From: Bacteroidales bacterium | GTDB lineage: Bacteria; Bacteroidota; Bacteroidia; Bacteroidales; UBA932 | DNA: 64,000 nucleotides | Assembly (NCBI GenBank): GCA_022648685.1 | Contig: JALCMW010000005.1 | Span: 62,001 to 126,000 of the forward strand | Direction: 5' to 3' | Shown here: positions 29,634 to 38,790 of the stretch, piece after piece | How positions within the stretch are numbered: the first letter of the stretch is position 1 | Layout of the letters: every line of letters begins with the position of its first letter | Program-made: the position numbers and the translations under genes | The notes under the pieces: generated by a model | Told to the model about the DNA's origin: nothing | The model's database searches: none | The model's input: only the letters and a program-made list of their open reading frames with translations

Positions 29634-31773
29634 GCCAGAATTCATGGTTCGCTTCAATGAAATGAACCTTTTGATAACCGTGGTAGCCGTGCTTTCCGTC
29701 AGGATAAATCATGAATTCGAACTTCTTTCCCTGCTTCTGCATTTCGTCTATCAATTGCTCCGTCTGCTGGAAATGGACATTATCATCCCCTGTCCCGTGG
29801 GTAAGCTTGAGCATTACAGGCTCTACGGCCCTGGCGGAACTTGCATCGGAAGCATAAGCTACCGGATATTCCCCCACATAATCCATAACACGTGATTTTG
29901 CATAACCTTCAGGATTAGCCCCCGGAGTATCCATATATCTTTCAGTATAATGGGTATCGTAAAGCGACCAATCGTAAACGCCTCCTCCGGCGATTCCATA
30001 GTGATAGTACTTTGAAGCGGTAAAGAGCAGCATCGCGGTCATCGTACCTCCGAAAGAAAAACCCTCTACCCCTATCTTGTCCGGAATCACATAAGGAAGG
30101 GACTGCAGATAACGGGCCCAGGCTATGAAATCATCGATCTCGCAACAGTTCAGATGCTTGTAGATCATATCCAGTCCGGCCCTGCCGTTATGCCCGGAAG
30201 CACGGCAGTCTGCGGTAACTTCAATGATACCATGTTCCGACCACCATTGATTATCGGCGGAAGGGTTTAGCCAGCGATCTTTTACAAGAGGGATATCAGG
30301 ACCGCCGTAAATATCGACATGGACGGGATATTTAAGTGAAGGATCGAAATTAACAGGATACACTATATATGCAGGCAGCCTGAAGCCATCGTTCTCGATA
30401 TATATAAGGCTGGGCAATGCATATCCAGACAAATCGGTATCGGCAGTTTTCATATCGGCGGCTTTGAAAGCATAGGAAGCGGGACGCATTCCGAATTTCC
30501 GGCCTTTGCCGTGATTACCGGAAGAAGCGGAAAAAGCAGTACTCGCCGCAATAAGACGTCTTGCCTTCCATGCCTGATTGGCATATTCGGTCTCATAAAC
30601 CCAAACCTGAGACGGAGTTGTAAAATTCGAGACGGAAGCGGCAAAATACTTGCAATCCGGTGAAAAACGAACATTGGAAACACTGTAGGAAGTATCGGTC
30701 AGAGCCGTGATATGCTTTTTGGAATCGACTTCGTACAATACAGTCCTTACATCGGAATCCCTGTCAGCCGTGAAATATACGCAATCCCGAATCTTGTCGT
30801 AACGCAGGATACGGACATTCCAATTACGGCCTCCGGTAAGACAATCCAAAACGGAGCCATCGTATGATAGGAAATATATCTGGGACCAGCCAGTCCTGAA
30901 GCTTCTTGCCATATACAGCCCTTTTTCACCGAATGCCATGCTATCTATCCAGTCCAGCCAGGTTTTGTAAGTTTCATGATAAATATTCTTTTTCGAACCG
31001 TCTGTCGCATCGATCGAATAAAGATCCAGCGTATTCTGAAGTCTGGGTTCCCGTGAAATGAAAAACTCCCTGCTGTCGGCACCCCAGAAAGGGATTCCGA
31101 AATATTGATCTACGGAATAATCGAAATCCGCCCAGACTATGCCCGATCCTGAACCGGCGACATCCGCAATGCCTATTCTTACAGAAGGATTCTTCTCCCC
31201 CGCCTTGGGATAACGTGTATTGATCAATTTCCCGTCCTGCCCGAAAGGAGAATAAATCGGAAAAACATTAACCATGGAATTGTCGAAACGGTAAAAGCCG
31301 ATCTTTTTGCTGTCGGGAGACCACCAGAAAGCACGATATTTCGACGGCCTGCCAAGTATCTCTTCATAATAAACCCATGAAGCATATCCGTTTAAAATAT
31401 TATCTGACCCGTCATATGTAATCCTGTGTTCTTTCCCTTCCGGGATATCAAACACATACAGATCATTGTCCCTGGTAAAGGCTAGTTTGGTGGAATCAGG
31501 TGAATAAGTCGGATTGACAGCACCTTGCGGAAACGCCTCGGGTGAGTCGAATTTCGCCGGAGCTTTCACACCCTTCAGAACCATATGATTCGCCGCATTG
31601 ACCATAAAAGCTCCCGTATCTGCGAAAGAACCGTCGTAACTGAACACAACTTCCTTGTCCGAAATCCATTTCCACGATGACGGAATTTTTACCAATCCTT
31701 TTCCATAAGCAAATACGGAAAGCGAAGCGGACAACCCCGCCGCGATTAAAATAACAATTAATATTCTCTTCAT
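29611..31773 (-). CDS. Dipeptidyl peptidase IV
   Basis: A 720-residue exported S9B peptidase that removes X-Pro and X-Ala dipeptides from peptide N-termini. The signal peptide is MKRILIVILIAAGLSASLSVFA. The propeller has the substrate N-terminus binding motif ASWVYYEEIL with a Glu-Glu pair, as in true DPP IV. The hydrolase domain has GFSFGG with Ser573, HGTGDDNVHFQQ with the catalytic Asp and the conserved Asn, and the His in DGKHGYHG. The ATG overlaps the helicase stop in an ATGA arrangement (4 bp), so it is translated from the same message. It ends inside the convergent methyltransferase gene. Confidence 0.93.
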   Translation of the reverse strand: MKRILIVILIAAGLSASLSVFAYGKGLVKIPSSWKWISDKEVVFSYDGSFADTGAFMVNAANHMVLKGVKAPAKFDSPEAFPQGAVNPTYSPDSTKLAFTRDNDLYVFDIPEGKEHRITYDGSDNILNGYASWVYYEEILGRPSKYRAFWWSPDSKKIGFYRFDNSMVNVFPIYSPFGQDGKLINTRYPKAGEKNPSVRIGIADVAGSGSGIVWADFDYSVDQYFGIPFWGADSREFFISREPRLQNTLDLYSIDATDGSKKNIYHETYKTWLDWIDSMAFGEKGLYMARSFRTGWSQIYFLSYDGSVLDCLTGGRNWNVRILRYDKIRDCVYFTADRDSDVRTVLYEVDSKKHITALTDTSYSVSNVRFSPDCKYFAASVSNFTTPSQVWVYETEYANQAWKARRLIAASTAFSASSGNHGKGRKFGMRPASYAFKAADMKTADTDLSGYALPSLIYIENDGFRLPAYIVYPVNFDPSLKYPVHVDIYGGPDIPLVKDRWLNPSADNQWWSEHGIIEVTADCRASGHNGRAGLDMIYKHLNCCEIDDFIAWARYLQSLPYVIPDKIGVEGFSFGGTMTAMLLFTASKYYHYGIAGGGVYDWSLYDTHYTERYMDTPGANPEGYAKSRVMDYVGEYPVAYASDASSARAVEPVMLKLTHGTGDDNVHFQQTEQLIDEMQKQGKKFEFMIYPDGKHGYHGYQKVHFIEANHEFWLKYLLQP

Positions 31774-33221
31774 GGTTTCATGAAATATTCATCCTTGAAA
31801 TTGATAAGATACACCTTTTCAACAGTTCTGGTAAAAGCGGTATAAAGCCACTTCAAATCATCGACCGTCAATTCTTCATTCCAGAAAGGATTATCTATAA
31901 AAACACATTTCCATTGTCCGCCCTGTGATTTGTGACAGGTGATGGCATTGGCATATTTCAGCTGCAGGGCATTATAATAAGGATCTTCCCTAACTGCATC
32001 ATATCTTTTCTTCTTTGTCTTCAGCTGCGAATAATCGGCGGATACTCCGTTGTAGAGCATTTCCTGCTGTTCATATGTAAGCGAAGCGCTCTCCGATTCC
32101 AACGTGTCCAGTATGACTTTCGCTTTTATTTCCTGATCTTCATAATCGGGAAAAGATAATTCCGCCTCCGCGAAATGAAGCCCGTATCTGTCTTCATAAT
32201 CATTGATGCGAACCAACTTAGCCATATCCCCGTTGGCGATATAATCGAGTCCCTTTACATCTTCCAGAAACTGGTAACAGTTTTTCACTATCATCAGCCT
32301 GTCATCCCGGACAAGCCTTTCTTCTTTATATTGGACGGCAGCCCTAATGCCCGCATTGTATCTGTTCGCACGTTTATTCGAACGGCAGAGGACTATTGTC
32401 CCTTCTTCACCGTACTTGCCATAGGCATCGGAAAGTGTTTCCACGAATTCACCGCCTTTTATACTGACAACATCATCATAACCCATGGTCCGTATTGACA
32501 GATCATTCACGTTGAAACAGGTATCTCCGGATGTTGCCGATGATATCATCCCGCGCAGCGATGTTGCGTTCGCAAGAATGCCTGATTCCTTGCGCTGCCG
32601 GACAACAGTAGTAAGTTCCACTCTTGCAACACCGCCTACCCCGTCCATATAATCCGGGGAAAGAGCCGGGCTGCAGTCCAGCCCCACAGGAGGCAGCTGC
32701 GCGGAATCACCCATAAGGATAAGTTTGCATCCGGGACCGTTCCTTACGAAAGAAACAAGATCGTTGAGAAGATTCCCCGTACCGAAAGAAAGTGAAGGAT
32801 TATTATGTCCGGAATCATTTCCGATCAAAGAGACTTCATCCACCACAAACAAGGCATCCCGTGATTTGTTCGGGGCCAGGCTGAACTGCCCGTACCCGTT
32901 GTCACCCACCGATTTTTGTCTGTAAATATGTTTGTGAATCGTATAAGCAGGCCTCCCGGCATATACAGAAAGGACTTTCGCAGCCCTTCCCGTAGGAGCC
33001 AGCAGGACAGACATTATCTTCATCTTCCCCAAAACGGAAATAACCGAAGAAACGGCTGAAGTCTTGCCGGTTCCGGCATAACCATTCACTACAAGTATGT
33101 CATTATCATCCGATGTCAAAAAATCCGCTACTGCCTTGAAAAGCTTTTCCTGGCATTGTGTAGGCTCATATCGGAAAGCCGTAAGAAAACAACGGTAAAA
33201 ATAATCGCTTCTGTCCATCAC
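31770..33221 (-). CDS. RecD-like/ExoV alpha-type superfamily 1 DNA helicase
   Basis: A 483-residue AAA-fold helicase. Motif I is NGYAGTGKTS, motif Ia VLLAPTGRAAKVL, motif II FVVDEVSLIG, motif III LILMGDSAQLPPVG, and the C-terminal UvrD-type motifs V/VI include AITCHKSQGGQWK and LYTAFTRTVEKV. It lacks the N-terminal domain of full RecD/RecD2 and has no RecB/RecC partner nearby. This short form is common in Bacteroidetes as a stand-alone 5'-3' helicase, probably in recombination or replication restart. It lies 5 bp after trkH and overlaps the DPP IV start by 4 bp, an odd functional mix on one transcript. Confidence 0.85.
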   Translation of the reverse strand: MMDRSDYFYRCFLTAFRYEPTQCQEKLFKAVADFLTSDDNDILVVNGYAGTGKTSAVSSVISVLGKMKIMSVLLAPTGRAAKVLSVYAGRPAYTIHKHIYRQKSVGDNGYGQFSLAPNKSRDALFVVDEVSLIGNDSGHNNPSLSFGTGNLLNDLVSFVRNGPGCKLILMGDSAQLPPVGLDCSPALSPDYMDGVGGVARVELTTVVRQRKESGILANATSLRGMISSATSGDTCFNVNDLSIRTMGYDDVVSIKGGEFVETLSDAYGKYGEEGTIVLCRSNKRANRYNAGIRAAVQYKEERLVRDDRLMIVKNCYQFLEDVKGLDYIANGDMAKLVRINDYEDRYGLHFAEAELSFPDYEDQEIKAKVILDTLESESASLTYEQQEMLYNGVSADYSQLKTKKKRYDAVREDPYYNALQLKYANAITCHKSQGGQWKCVFIDNPFWNEELTVDDLKWLYTAFTRTVEKVYLINFKDEYFMKP

Positions 33222-33226
33222 CTATA

Positions 33227-34699
33227 TCACTGTTTTCTTTTTCTACGGCTGAATATCAGGGACATCGCCGCAAAAACAGGATATATCTCGACCCTGCCCA
33301 GAAACATATCTATTATCAAGGTCAGCTTTGCAACCACGGATATGCTGTTATAATTTCCCAGGAATCCCATTCTTCCGACGGCAGGACCGGCAGTCTCCAG
33401 AGCCGATACGGTAGCCACAACGGAATTGTCGGCATCTACGCCCGAAAGAAGGCAAATCCCGGATGATATGAAAATCAAAATAAAATACAAAGCTATATAA
33501 AGGACCGTTTTGGAAACGGCGTCATCCCTGAGTATATTATTACCTATTTTGACCTCCCTCACGACATTGGGATGGACGGCGCTCCTTATCTGGCGTCCCA
33601 GGGCTTTGAAAAGCACGAAAGTCCTGTCACATTTCACACCTCCGCAGGTAGAACCTGCGCACCCTCCCTGTATCATTACGAAAAGGATGACGGCCGATAT
33701 ATACAACGGCCAGGATGAATTATCCGTTATCGCGAAACCTGTGGCCGAAGCCATGCTTATAACCTGGAACGAACCGGACAGGAAAGAATGCGCCCATCCA
33801 CTGTAGGTACCCGATACATGGAGCATTATGGAAACCACTATTGAAACCGCGGCCAGACAGAAAAGATAATATTTTATAATGGGATTATCCAGAGGTTTGA
33901 GGGAACGTGTCACTATCGCCAGAAAAAGGAACCCGAAATGGATAGAACTCAAAACCATGAAAACCATCGTAACGATGTCTATGGGGATTGAATGGAAATA
34001 TGCTATGGACATGTTCTTCGTACTGAAACCGCCTGTGGCGACAACACTGAAAGCATGGTTGACGGCATCGAAAACGGACATTCCGCACAGAAGATAGCAT
34101 ACGAAAGCTGCAAAAGTAAGTCCGAAATACATATTGGCAAAAACAAGCACCATCTTATTGGCCCTGGACCTGTATCCTTCACGGGAAAGTGAAGAAAGCT
34201 CCATATTCGTAAGTCGCAGACGGGTAGGACTCGAAGAAGGAATGATCAGGAGCAGGAAAACGACAACACCCAGACCGCCTATGAAATGCGTGGAAGAACG
34301 CCAGAACAGAAGACTCTTGGGAATGACTTCCACGTTATCCAGAATAGTCGCACCTGTGGTGGTAAAACCGGAAACGCTTTCAAACAAAGCATTTATTACA
34401 GAAAAAGGACCGCCCCAGAGAGCATATGGCAGCATGCCGAAAATGAAAGAAAGCAACCAGGACAGAAATATTATCATATAACCGTCCTGAAGTGAGATAG
34501 TATCGCTTTTCCTGACGAATATGAAAGGAAAGACTCCCACTATGAAAGTAATGATAAAGCTGATGGTAAGGGCGGCAAGAGCGCTGTCGTTTCCGTTGGG
34601 ATTGGAAACAGACACGAGAATGGACAAAAACATGAACAACGCACTCACCAAAAGTGCGAAACCGACATTTCTGGATATGACTTTTACGTTCATGGTCAT
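33227..34699 (-). CDS. trkH: TrkH/KtrB-family potassium uptake protein
   Basis: A 490-residue membrane channel subunit for K+ import. Four pore repeats are visible with their filter segments: SGFTTTGATIL, VATGGFSTKN, ASATGFAITDN and ETAGPAVGRMG, each with the conserved glycine. About 10 TM helices are present. TrkH normally needs the cytosolic nucleotide-binding subunit TrkA, which is not in the window. Instead the gene overlaps by 4 bp (ATGA) with the upstream gene for an unrecognised two-TM sensor-like protein. A second ATG two codons in is also possible as start. Confidence 0.92.
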   Translation of the reverse strand: MTMNVKVISRNVGFALLVSALFMFLSILVSVSNPNGNDSALAALTISFIITFIVGVFPFIFVRKSDTISLQDGYMIIFLSWLLSFIFGMLPYALWGGPFSVINALFESVSGFTTTGATILDNVEVIPKSLLFWRSSTHFIGGLGVVVFLLLIIPSSSPTRLRLTNMELSSLSREGYRSRANKMVLVFANMYFGLTFAAFVCYLLCGMSVFDAVNHAFSVVATGGFSTKNMSIAYFHSIPIDIVTMVFMVLSSIHFGFLFLAIVTRSLKPLDNPIIKYYLFCLAAVSIVVSIMLHVSGTYSGWAHSFLSGSFQVISMASATGFAITDNSSWPLYISAVILFVMIQGGCAGSTCGGVKCDRTFVLFKALGRQIRSAVHPNVVREVKIGNNILRDDAVSKTVLYIALYFILIFISSGICLLSGVDADNSVVATVSALETAGPAVGRMGFLGNYNSISVVAKLTLIIDMFLGRVEIYPVFAAMSLIFSRRKRKQ

Positions 34700-35556
34700 T
34701 CTCCGGTTTTATCAGCACCGGGGTCTTCATCCTTCATCGATTCCCTCATATTGTGAAGCCTGTTGCGCAACTGAATGTTTTCTTCCGTAATATCGGTTAT
34801 GCCGTCATTGAGTTCGGAAAGCTGGTCGTCACCGTCAAATGAATTATTATATCGTCTGTTATACGACCTGTATTCATTAAGGCCGTTGAGCATGCGGTAA
34901 ATCGGATTGACGTAATAAACCATGATGAAGAAGAAAAGCAGGAATATCAGGAGGAGACCGACGGCAACTGCCACGGTCCCTGGAATGATACTTCTGTAAA
35001 ATCCGCGTTCGAAAGTCTCGGAATTCTTTTTCAGTTCATTGTAAATGGCGGTATCAAGGATATTTATATCAGACCTGAGTCTATTGTATTTAGGCTGCAG
35101 CCTGTTGAAATACCAGATACGGGTATCGATAAAGTCCGAAAGCATGACGTTCTTGAGTTCAAGTGACGTTAGCATATACGCAGAATAAGAATAAACTACG
35201 GAATCGGCAAGAGGAAGCATGCTGGAAGAAGCCAATGATTGCTTGAGACTGTCGCAATGAGCCATGAATTCATCCTGTTTGAATTCGGGAATCTTGATGC
35301 TTGAAGTGTCCCCTATTACGGTAAGAATACTTAGGTTATATGCATTACTGGCACTGGAAAGCCTTTCGGCTATATTTATACTGTTGATATTGTCAGCTAT
35401 AAGGGAAGACACATAATGGCTCATTCTGCTGTATTCCATAATGGAAATAACACTCGAAACGAGAAGCATAACTGCAATTGAGCAAAGACTGAGCGTAAGC
35501 TTCATCCTCATGGACAGCTTCACACCGCGCAAACGGTTTCGTAATTTTCTGAACAT
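34696..35556 (-). CDS. Two-TM protein with four-helix-bundle-like periplasmic domain, function unknown
   Basis: I do not recognise this 286-residue protein beyond its layout. TM1 is about 18-38, a helical periplasmic region of about 130 residues follows, TM2 is about 190-212, and a HAMP-like stretch (NPIYRMLNGLNEY) leads to a short cytosolic coiled coil (about 240-275) with a charged tail. This is the shape of a chemoreceptor or sensor-kinase input module without an output domain. The ATG at 35556 shares one base with the stop of the FAD oxidoreductase gene (TGATG), and the stop overlaps the trkH start by 4 bp. Tight coupling to trkH suggests it may modulate K+ uptake or sense envelope stress. 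Confidence 0.7.
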   Translation of the reverse strand: MFRKLRNRLRGVKLSMRMKLTLSLCSIAVMLLVSSVISIMEYSRMSHYVSSLIADNINSINIAERLSSASNAYNLSILTVIGDTSSIKIPEFKQDEFMAHCDSLKQSLASSSMLPLADSVVYSYSAYMLTSLELKNVMLSDFIDTRIWYFNRLQPKYNRLRSDINILDTAIYNELKKNSETFERGFYRSIIPGTVAVAVGLLLIFLLFFFIMVYYVNPIYRMLNGLNEYRSYNRRYNNSFDGDDQLSELNDGITDITEENIQLRNRLHNMRESMKDEDPGADKTGE

Positions 35557-37547
35557 CAGTTTCCTGTTTTGCCTGAATTGCAAATATAACAAAAATTACC
35601 GTTATAGTCGATATCCCTTGTATCAAAAGGATTGACTATACTGTCAAGAAGAACGGCGAATTGCAATCTTGTAACAGGTAATGCCTTGTCTGCAATAAAT
35701 AACGGCCCTTCGCTTCCGTCGTAAGAAACCGTTTTTTTCCCTGCCATTCTGGAAATAAGGTCTAAAGCGTCTGAAACAGTCAGGGTATCCGGCAACGACG
35801 ATACATACTGCCTGAGTCCGGGGTAATAATCCCCAGGAAACAAATCGCGGGAACGCAAGGGCTCGTCAGCCCCGAACCATGTCTCATCGGACCATGAAAC
35901 ACATTTCCCGGTCCCTCTCATGATTCCGGTAGCTCCTATCCTTTGCAAAGCCTTGAATCCCTGCGCATTCTTCGGCAAATCCAGATAAGGCATGATATAT
36001 CCGCCGTATTCCAGAACCGACCTTTGCAGTTCCCTGACGCCTACTTCATTCACGTTGCAACCGTGTTTCGAAAATGCAAGAGCCGCCAGAGCCCCGGCGG
36101 CTTGCCCCAGCTGCATCACTACCGGCTGAAGTCTTGTGGTTCCGTTTACAAGATGGCTTACGGATATGGATTTTTCCGTCACGATAAGATTACCAGCACC
36201 TTGATTACCAGCACCTTTAGGAATCATAACTCCCAGCGGGACCGAAAAGGAAGGTATACTGATATGGGACTCATCCAACTGTTTCCATTCTTTGTATGCA
36301 AAGTGGTGATGATCAAGGGGATAATCCCCTACTGCTATTCCCGTACGATAAAGATTTCCGGAATAAGGATCGATTATATCATTTACCGTAAAAGTCACTT
36401 TTCCGCAGATTCTTCTCGATTCTCTGTGATACGGAATGAAAGGAAGACGGTCGGATGTTGGATATTCATCGGCAAGGCCGAAATTTTTCATTCCCATCCT
36501 GGTCTGTAGAAAATAAACGAATTGCAGTGTACGGAGTTTTGCGCTGTCGCAAAGCGCTTCCCTTTCCACCGGACCGGCATCCACCATGTCGGCATAATAA
36601 TCGTTGCCTTCAATAGGCCAGTTTATCATATATTCCCGTGAGACACCCGGAAGCTTCCCGTATGTAATCATCGATTCCGGAGCCCATATACGCTGCCCGG
36701 TAGCATCAATCGTGTAGATTCCGCCTGCATCCACGGAAAAATCATGATTACGGCCGTTCTTCATACTGTCGTAAAACAGGGAAGGATCATACCCTGCAGG
36801 TTTCGGTATTGTCATATCGGCACCCTTTCCGTAATCTTTCAGAACCGCTACATAAGTAAGATCCTGGACGATTCCGCTTCTCACATCCGAATGGCGGCAT
36901 TCAGCCATGCCGGATCCGGAATCCGTACCCACCCGGTATTCCACACCGCAAGCCTTGGCCACATCGCCCAATTCGGTAGCATCTATCAAAACAGCTGCAC
37001 TCACTTTGACATTACGTCCTTCCGGCAATCCGTCCTCACCGGAAAATCGGGATTTTGCAAAGACCACTTCCCAACGGCCTTTCTTCCTCCTGACCGATTC
37101 GAAAGAAGTATCATATATTATTTCCAATTTCGGACAACCGGCGGCGATCTTTTTCAAAATGGCATCGCAGACATGGGGTTCGAACATTATGCTGCTTACC
37201 CAGCCGCTCTTCAGCGAATCATATCCGCCGTAATATGATGATAATGAATCGCAGACCTCACCGAATATGCCGGCTCTCATTCTGTAATTTCCATCTACCG
37301 CACTCACACCGGCGGAAGTCAGCATACCTCCGAGCCAAGGCGTTTCTTCGACAAGCAGGGTATTCGCGCCTTCCCTGGCAGACTGTATCGCAGCGGCAAC
37401 ACCGGCCGTTCCTCCTCCGACTACTAGTACATCCGCATTAAGCTTAACGGCACTTGAACCGGAACGGGCCTTGCAAGGTGAAAAAACAGCAGACAAAACA
37501 AATATTGAAAAAACAGCCGTTGATGACATCCGTCTCGAAGTTTTCAT
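35556..37547 (-). CDS. Exported FAD-dependent oxidoreductase (FAD_oxidored type)
   Basis: A 663-residue protein starting at the ATG at 37547, which opens a signal peptide (MKTSRRMSSTAVFSIFVLSA). The FAD-binding Rossmann motif VLVVGGGTAGVAAAIQS is at about 40-56 with a terminal acidic residue in LLVEE. The family motif GGMLTSAGV follows. Near residue 480 the GQAAGALAALA motif closes the flavin domain, and a C-terminal extra domain of about 150 residues follows. Such enzymes are frequent in Bacteroidetes and Planctomycetes glycan loci but their substrates are unknown. It is divergent from the DUF4434 gene of the utilisation locus (139 bp apart), yet heads the minus-strand series with the sensor-like protein and trkH. 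Confidence 0.82.
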   Translation of the reverse strand: MKTSRRMSSTAVFSIFVLSAVFSPCKARSGSSAVKLNADVLVVGGGTAGVAAAIQSAREGANTLLVEETPWLGGMLTSAGVSAVDGNYRMRAGIFGEVCDSLSSYYGGYDSLKSGWVSSIMFEPHVCDAILKKIAAGCPKLEIIYDTSFESVRRKKGRWEVVFAKSRFSGEDGLPEGRNVKVSAAVLIDATELGDVAKACGVEYRVGTDSGSGMAECRHSDVRSGIVQDLTYVAVLKDYGKGADMTIPKPAGYDPSLFYDSMKNGRNHDFSVDAGGIYTIDATGQRIWAPESMITYGKLPGVSREYMINWPIEGNDYYADMVDAGPVEREALCDSAKLRTLQFVYFLQTRMGMKNFGLADEYPTSDRLPFIPYHRESRRICGKVTFTVNDIIDPYSGNLYRTGIAVGDYPLDHHHFAYKEWKQLDESHISIPSFSVPLGVMIPKGAGNQGAGNLIVTEKSISVSHLVNGTTRLQPVVMQLGQAAGALAALAFSKHGCNVNEVGVRELQRSVLEYGGYIMPYLDLPKNAQGFKALQRIGATGIMRGTGKCVSWSDETWFGADEPLRSRDLFPGDYYPGLRQYVSSLPDTLTVSDALDLISRMAGKKTVSYDGSEGPLFIADKALPVTRLQFAVLLDSIVNPFDTRDIDYNGNFCYICNSGKTGN

Positions 37548-37573
37548 AATCAGGTAATGATACATTGTTGCAC

Positions 37574-37581
37574 CAAATATA
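37574..37581 (-). promoter_or_regulatory. Predicted -7 element for the FAD oxidoreductase operon
   Basis: TATATTTG on the minus strand, an exact TAnnTTTG match, 26 bp before the start codon. At the expected -33 distance there is only TTTT (37605-37602). Confidence 0.4.
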
Positions 37582-37629
37582 AAAAATATTACCACGATAA
37601 TAAAAAGTTTTTAAAAATATTTAAAAATA

Positions 37630-37662
37630 ATTGCACGAGTCTGAAATAATTAATTATTTTTG
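37630..37662 (+). promoter_or_regulatory. Predicted Bacteroidetes-type promoter for the DUF4434-MFS genes
   Basis: ATTG (37630-37633), 21-bp spacer, TATTTTTG (37655-37662). The -7 box matches TAnnTTTG exactly. Transcription would begin near 37668, so the in-frame TTG at 37660 lies inside the promoter and the ATG at 37687 is the start. The box overlaps a 16-bp palindrome. Confidence 0.55.
37644..37659. promoter_or_regulatory. 16-bp perfect AT palindrome overlapping the DUF4434 -7 box (possible operator)
   Basis: The sequence AAATAATTAATTATTT is self-complementary over all 16 bases and covers five bases of the -7 element. Position favours a repressor site. The region is AT-rich, so chance is a real alternative. 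Confidence 0.35.
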
Positions 37663-37686
37663 CGTAAAACAAAAGACATAAAAAAG

Positions 37687-38790
37687 ATGACAGACAGAAG
37701 AACATTCATCAAATCCGCGGCAATCACAGCCGCATCCCTTATAGCCGCGCCTCATATCATTGATGGTATGAACGTTATGCCTGAAACGGTCAGGAACGCG
37801 GCTAAAGCGGAAAGCAACGGCCACGGCGGAAGACTCATAGTACCGAGAGGAAACGGACTGAAAATCACGGGAACTTTTCTGGACGAAATCTCACATGACA
37901 TTCCGCATCAGAACTGGGGGGAAAAGGAATGGGACAAGGATTTCAGATATATGAAAGACATAGGCATAGATACAGTAATCGACATCAGGTCCGGATACAG
38001 GAAATTCATAACCTATCCTTCACCTTATCTTCTCAAAAAAGGATGTTACATGCCTTCCGTAGACCTAATAGATATGTTCTGCAGACTTGCACTGAAATAT
38101 GGCATGACGTTCTATTTCGGACTTTACGATTCGGGGAAATACTGGGATACCGGAGATATGTCTTACGAAGTGGAAGCCAACAAATACGTAATAGATGAAG
38201 CCTGGAAGATGTACGGGAGCAAATACAAAAGTTTCGGAGGATGGTACATCAGCGGCGAGATCAGCCGTGCTACGAAAGGAGCGATAGAATCATTCCAAAA
38301 AATGGGTAAACAATGCAAAGATGTCTCGGGTGGCCTTCCGACTTTCATTTCCCCTTGGATAGACGGCAAGAAAGCCGTTGAAGCCGCGGGAGAACAACTC
38401 ACGAAAAAGAAATCAGTTTCCGTAGAAGAACACGAAAGGGAATGGGATGAAATATTCGACGGAATACACGGATTCGTAGATGCCTGCGCCTTCCAGGACG
38501 GTCATATCGATTATGACGAACTGGACGCATTTTTTTCAGTGAATAAAAAACTCGCCGATAAATACGGGATGAAATGCTGGACAAACGCCGAATCTTTCGA
38601 CAGGGATATGCCTATAAAATTCCTGCCCATTAAATTCGACAAACTGAGGCTCAAGCTTGAAGCTGCCAAAAGATGCGGCTATGACAAAGCAATAACATTC
38701 GAATTCTCCCATTTCATGAGTCCGCAATCGGCATACCTCCAGGCCGGACACCTTTATGACAGATACAAAGAATACTTTAATATCCGGTAA
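37687..38790 (+). CDS. Tat-exported DUF4434 protein, putative glycoside hydrolase
   Basis: A 367-residue protein with a twin-arginine signal (DRRTFIKSAAITAASLIAAP) at residues 3-22, so it is exported folded. The mature part reads as a TIM barrel of the DUF4434 family: ITGTFLDEISHD opens strand 1 and Trp/Tyr-rich loops follow. Glu191 in GGWYISGEIS and Glu302 in CWTNAESF sit where retaining glycosidases carry the acid/base and the nucleophile, so hydrolase activity is a fair but unproven inference. The stop codon abuts the ATG of the sugar transporter with no gap. It heads the plus arm of the utilisation locus. The start was chosen from the promoter position and the Tat motif. Confidence 0.75.
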   Translation: MTDRRTFIKSAAITAASLIAAPHIIDGMNVMPETVRNAAKAESNGHGGRLIVPRGNGLKITGTFLDEISHDIPHQNWGEKEWDKDFRYMKDIGIDTVIDIRSGYRKFITYPSPYLLKKGCYMPSVDLIDMFCRLALKYGMTFYFGLYDSGKYWDTGDMSYEVEANKYVIDEAWKMYGSKYKSFGGWYISGEISRATKGAIESFQKMGKQCKDVSGGLPTFISPWIDGKKAVEAAGEQLTKKKSVSVEEHEREWDEIFDGIHGFVDACAFQDGHIDYDELDAFFSVNKKLADKYGMKCWTNAESFDRDMPIKFLPIKFDKLRLKLEAAKRCGYDKAITFEFSHFMSPQSAYLQAGHLYDRYKEYFNIR

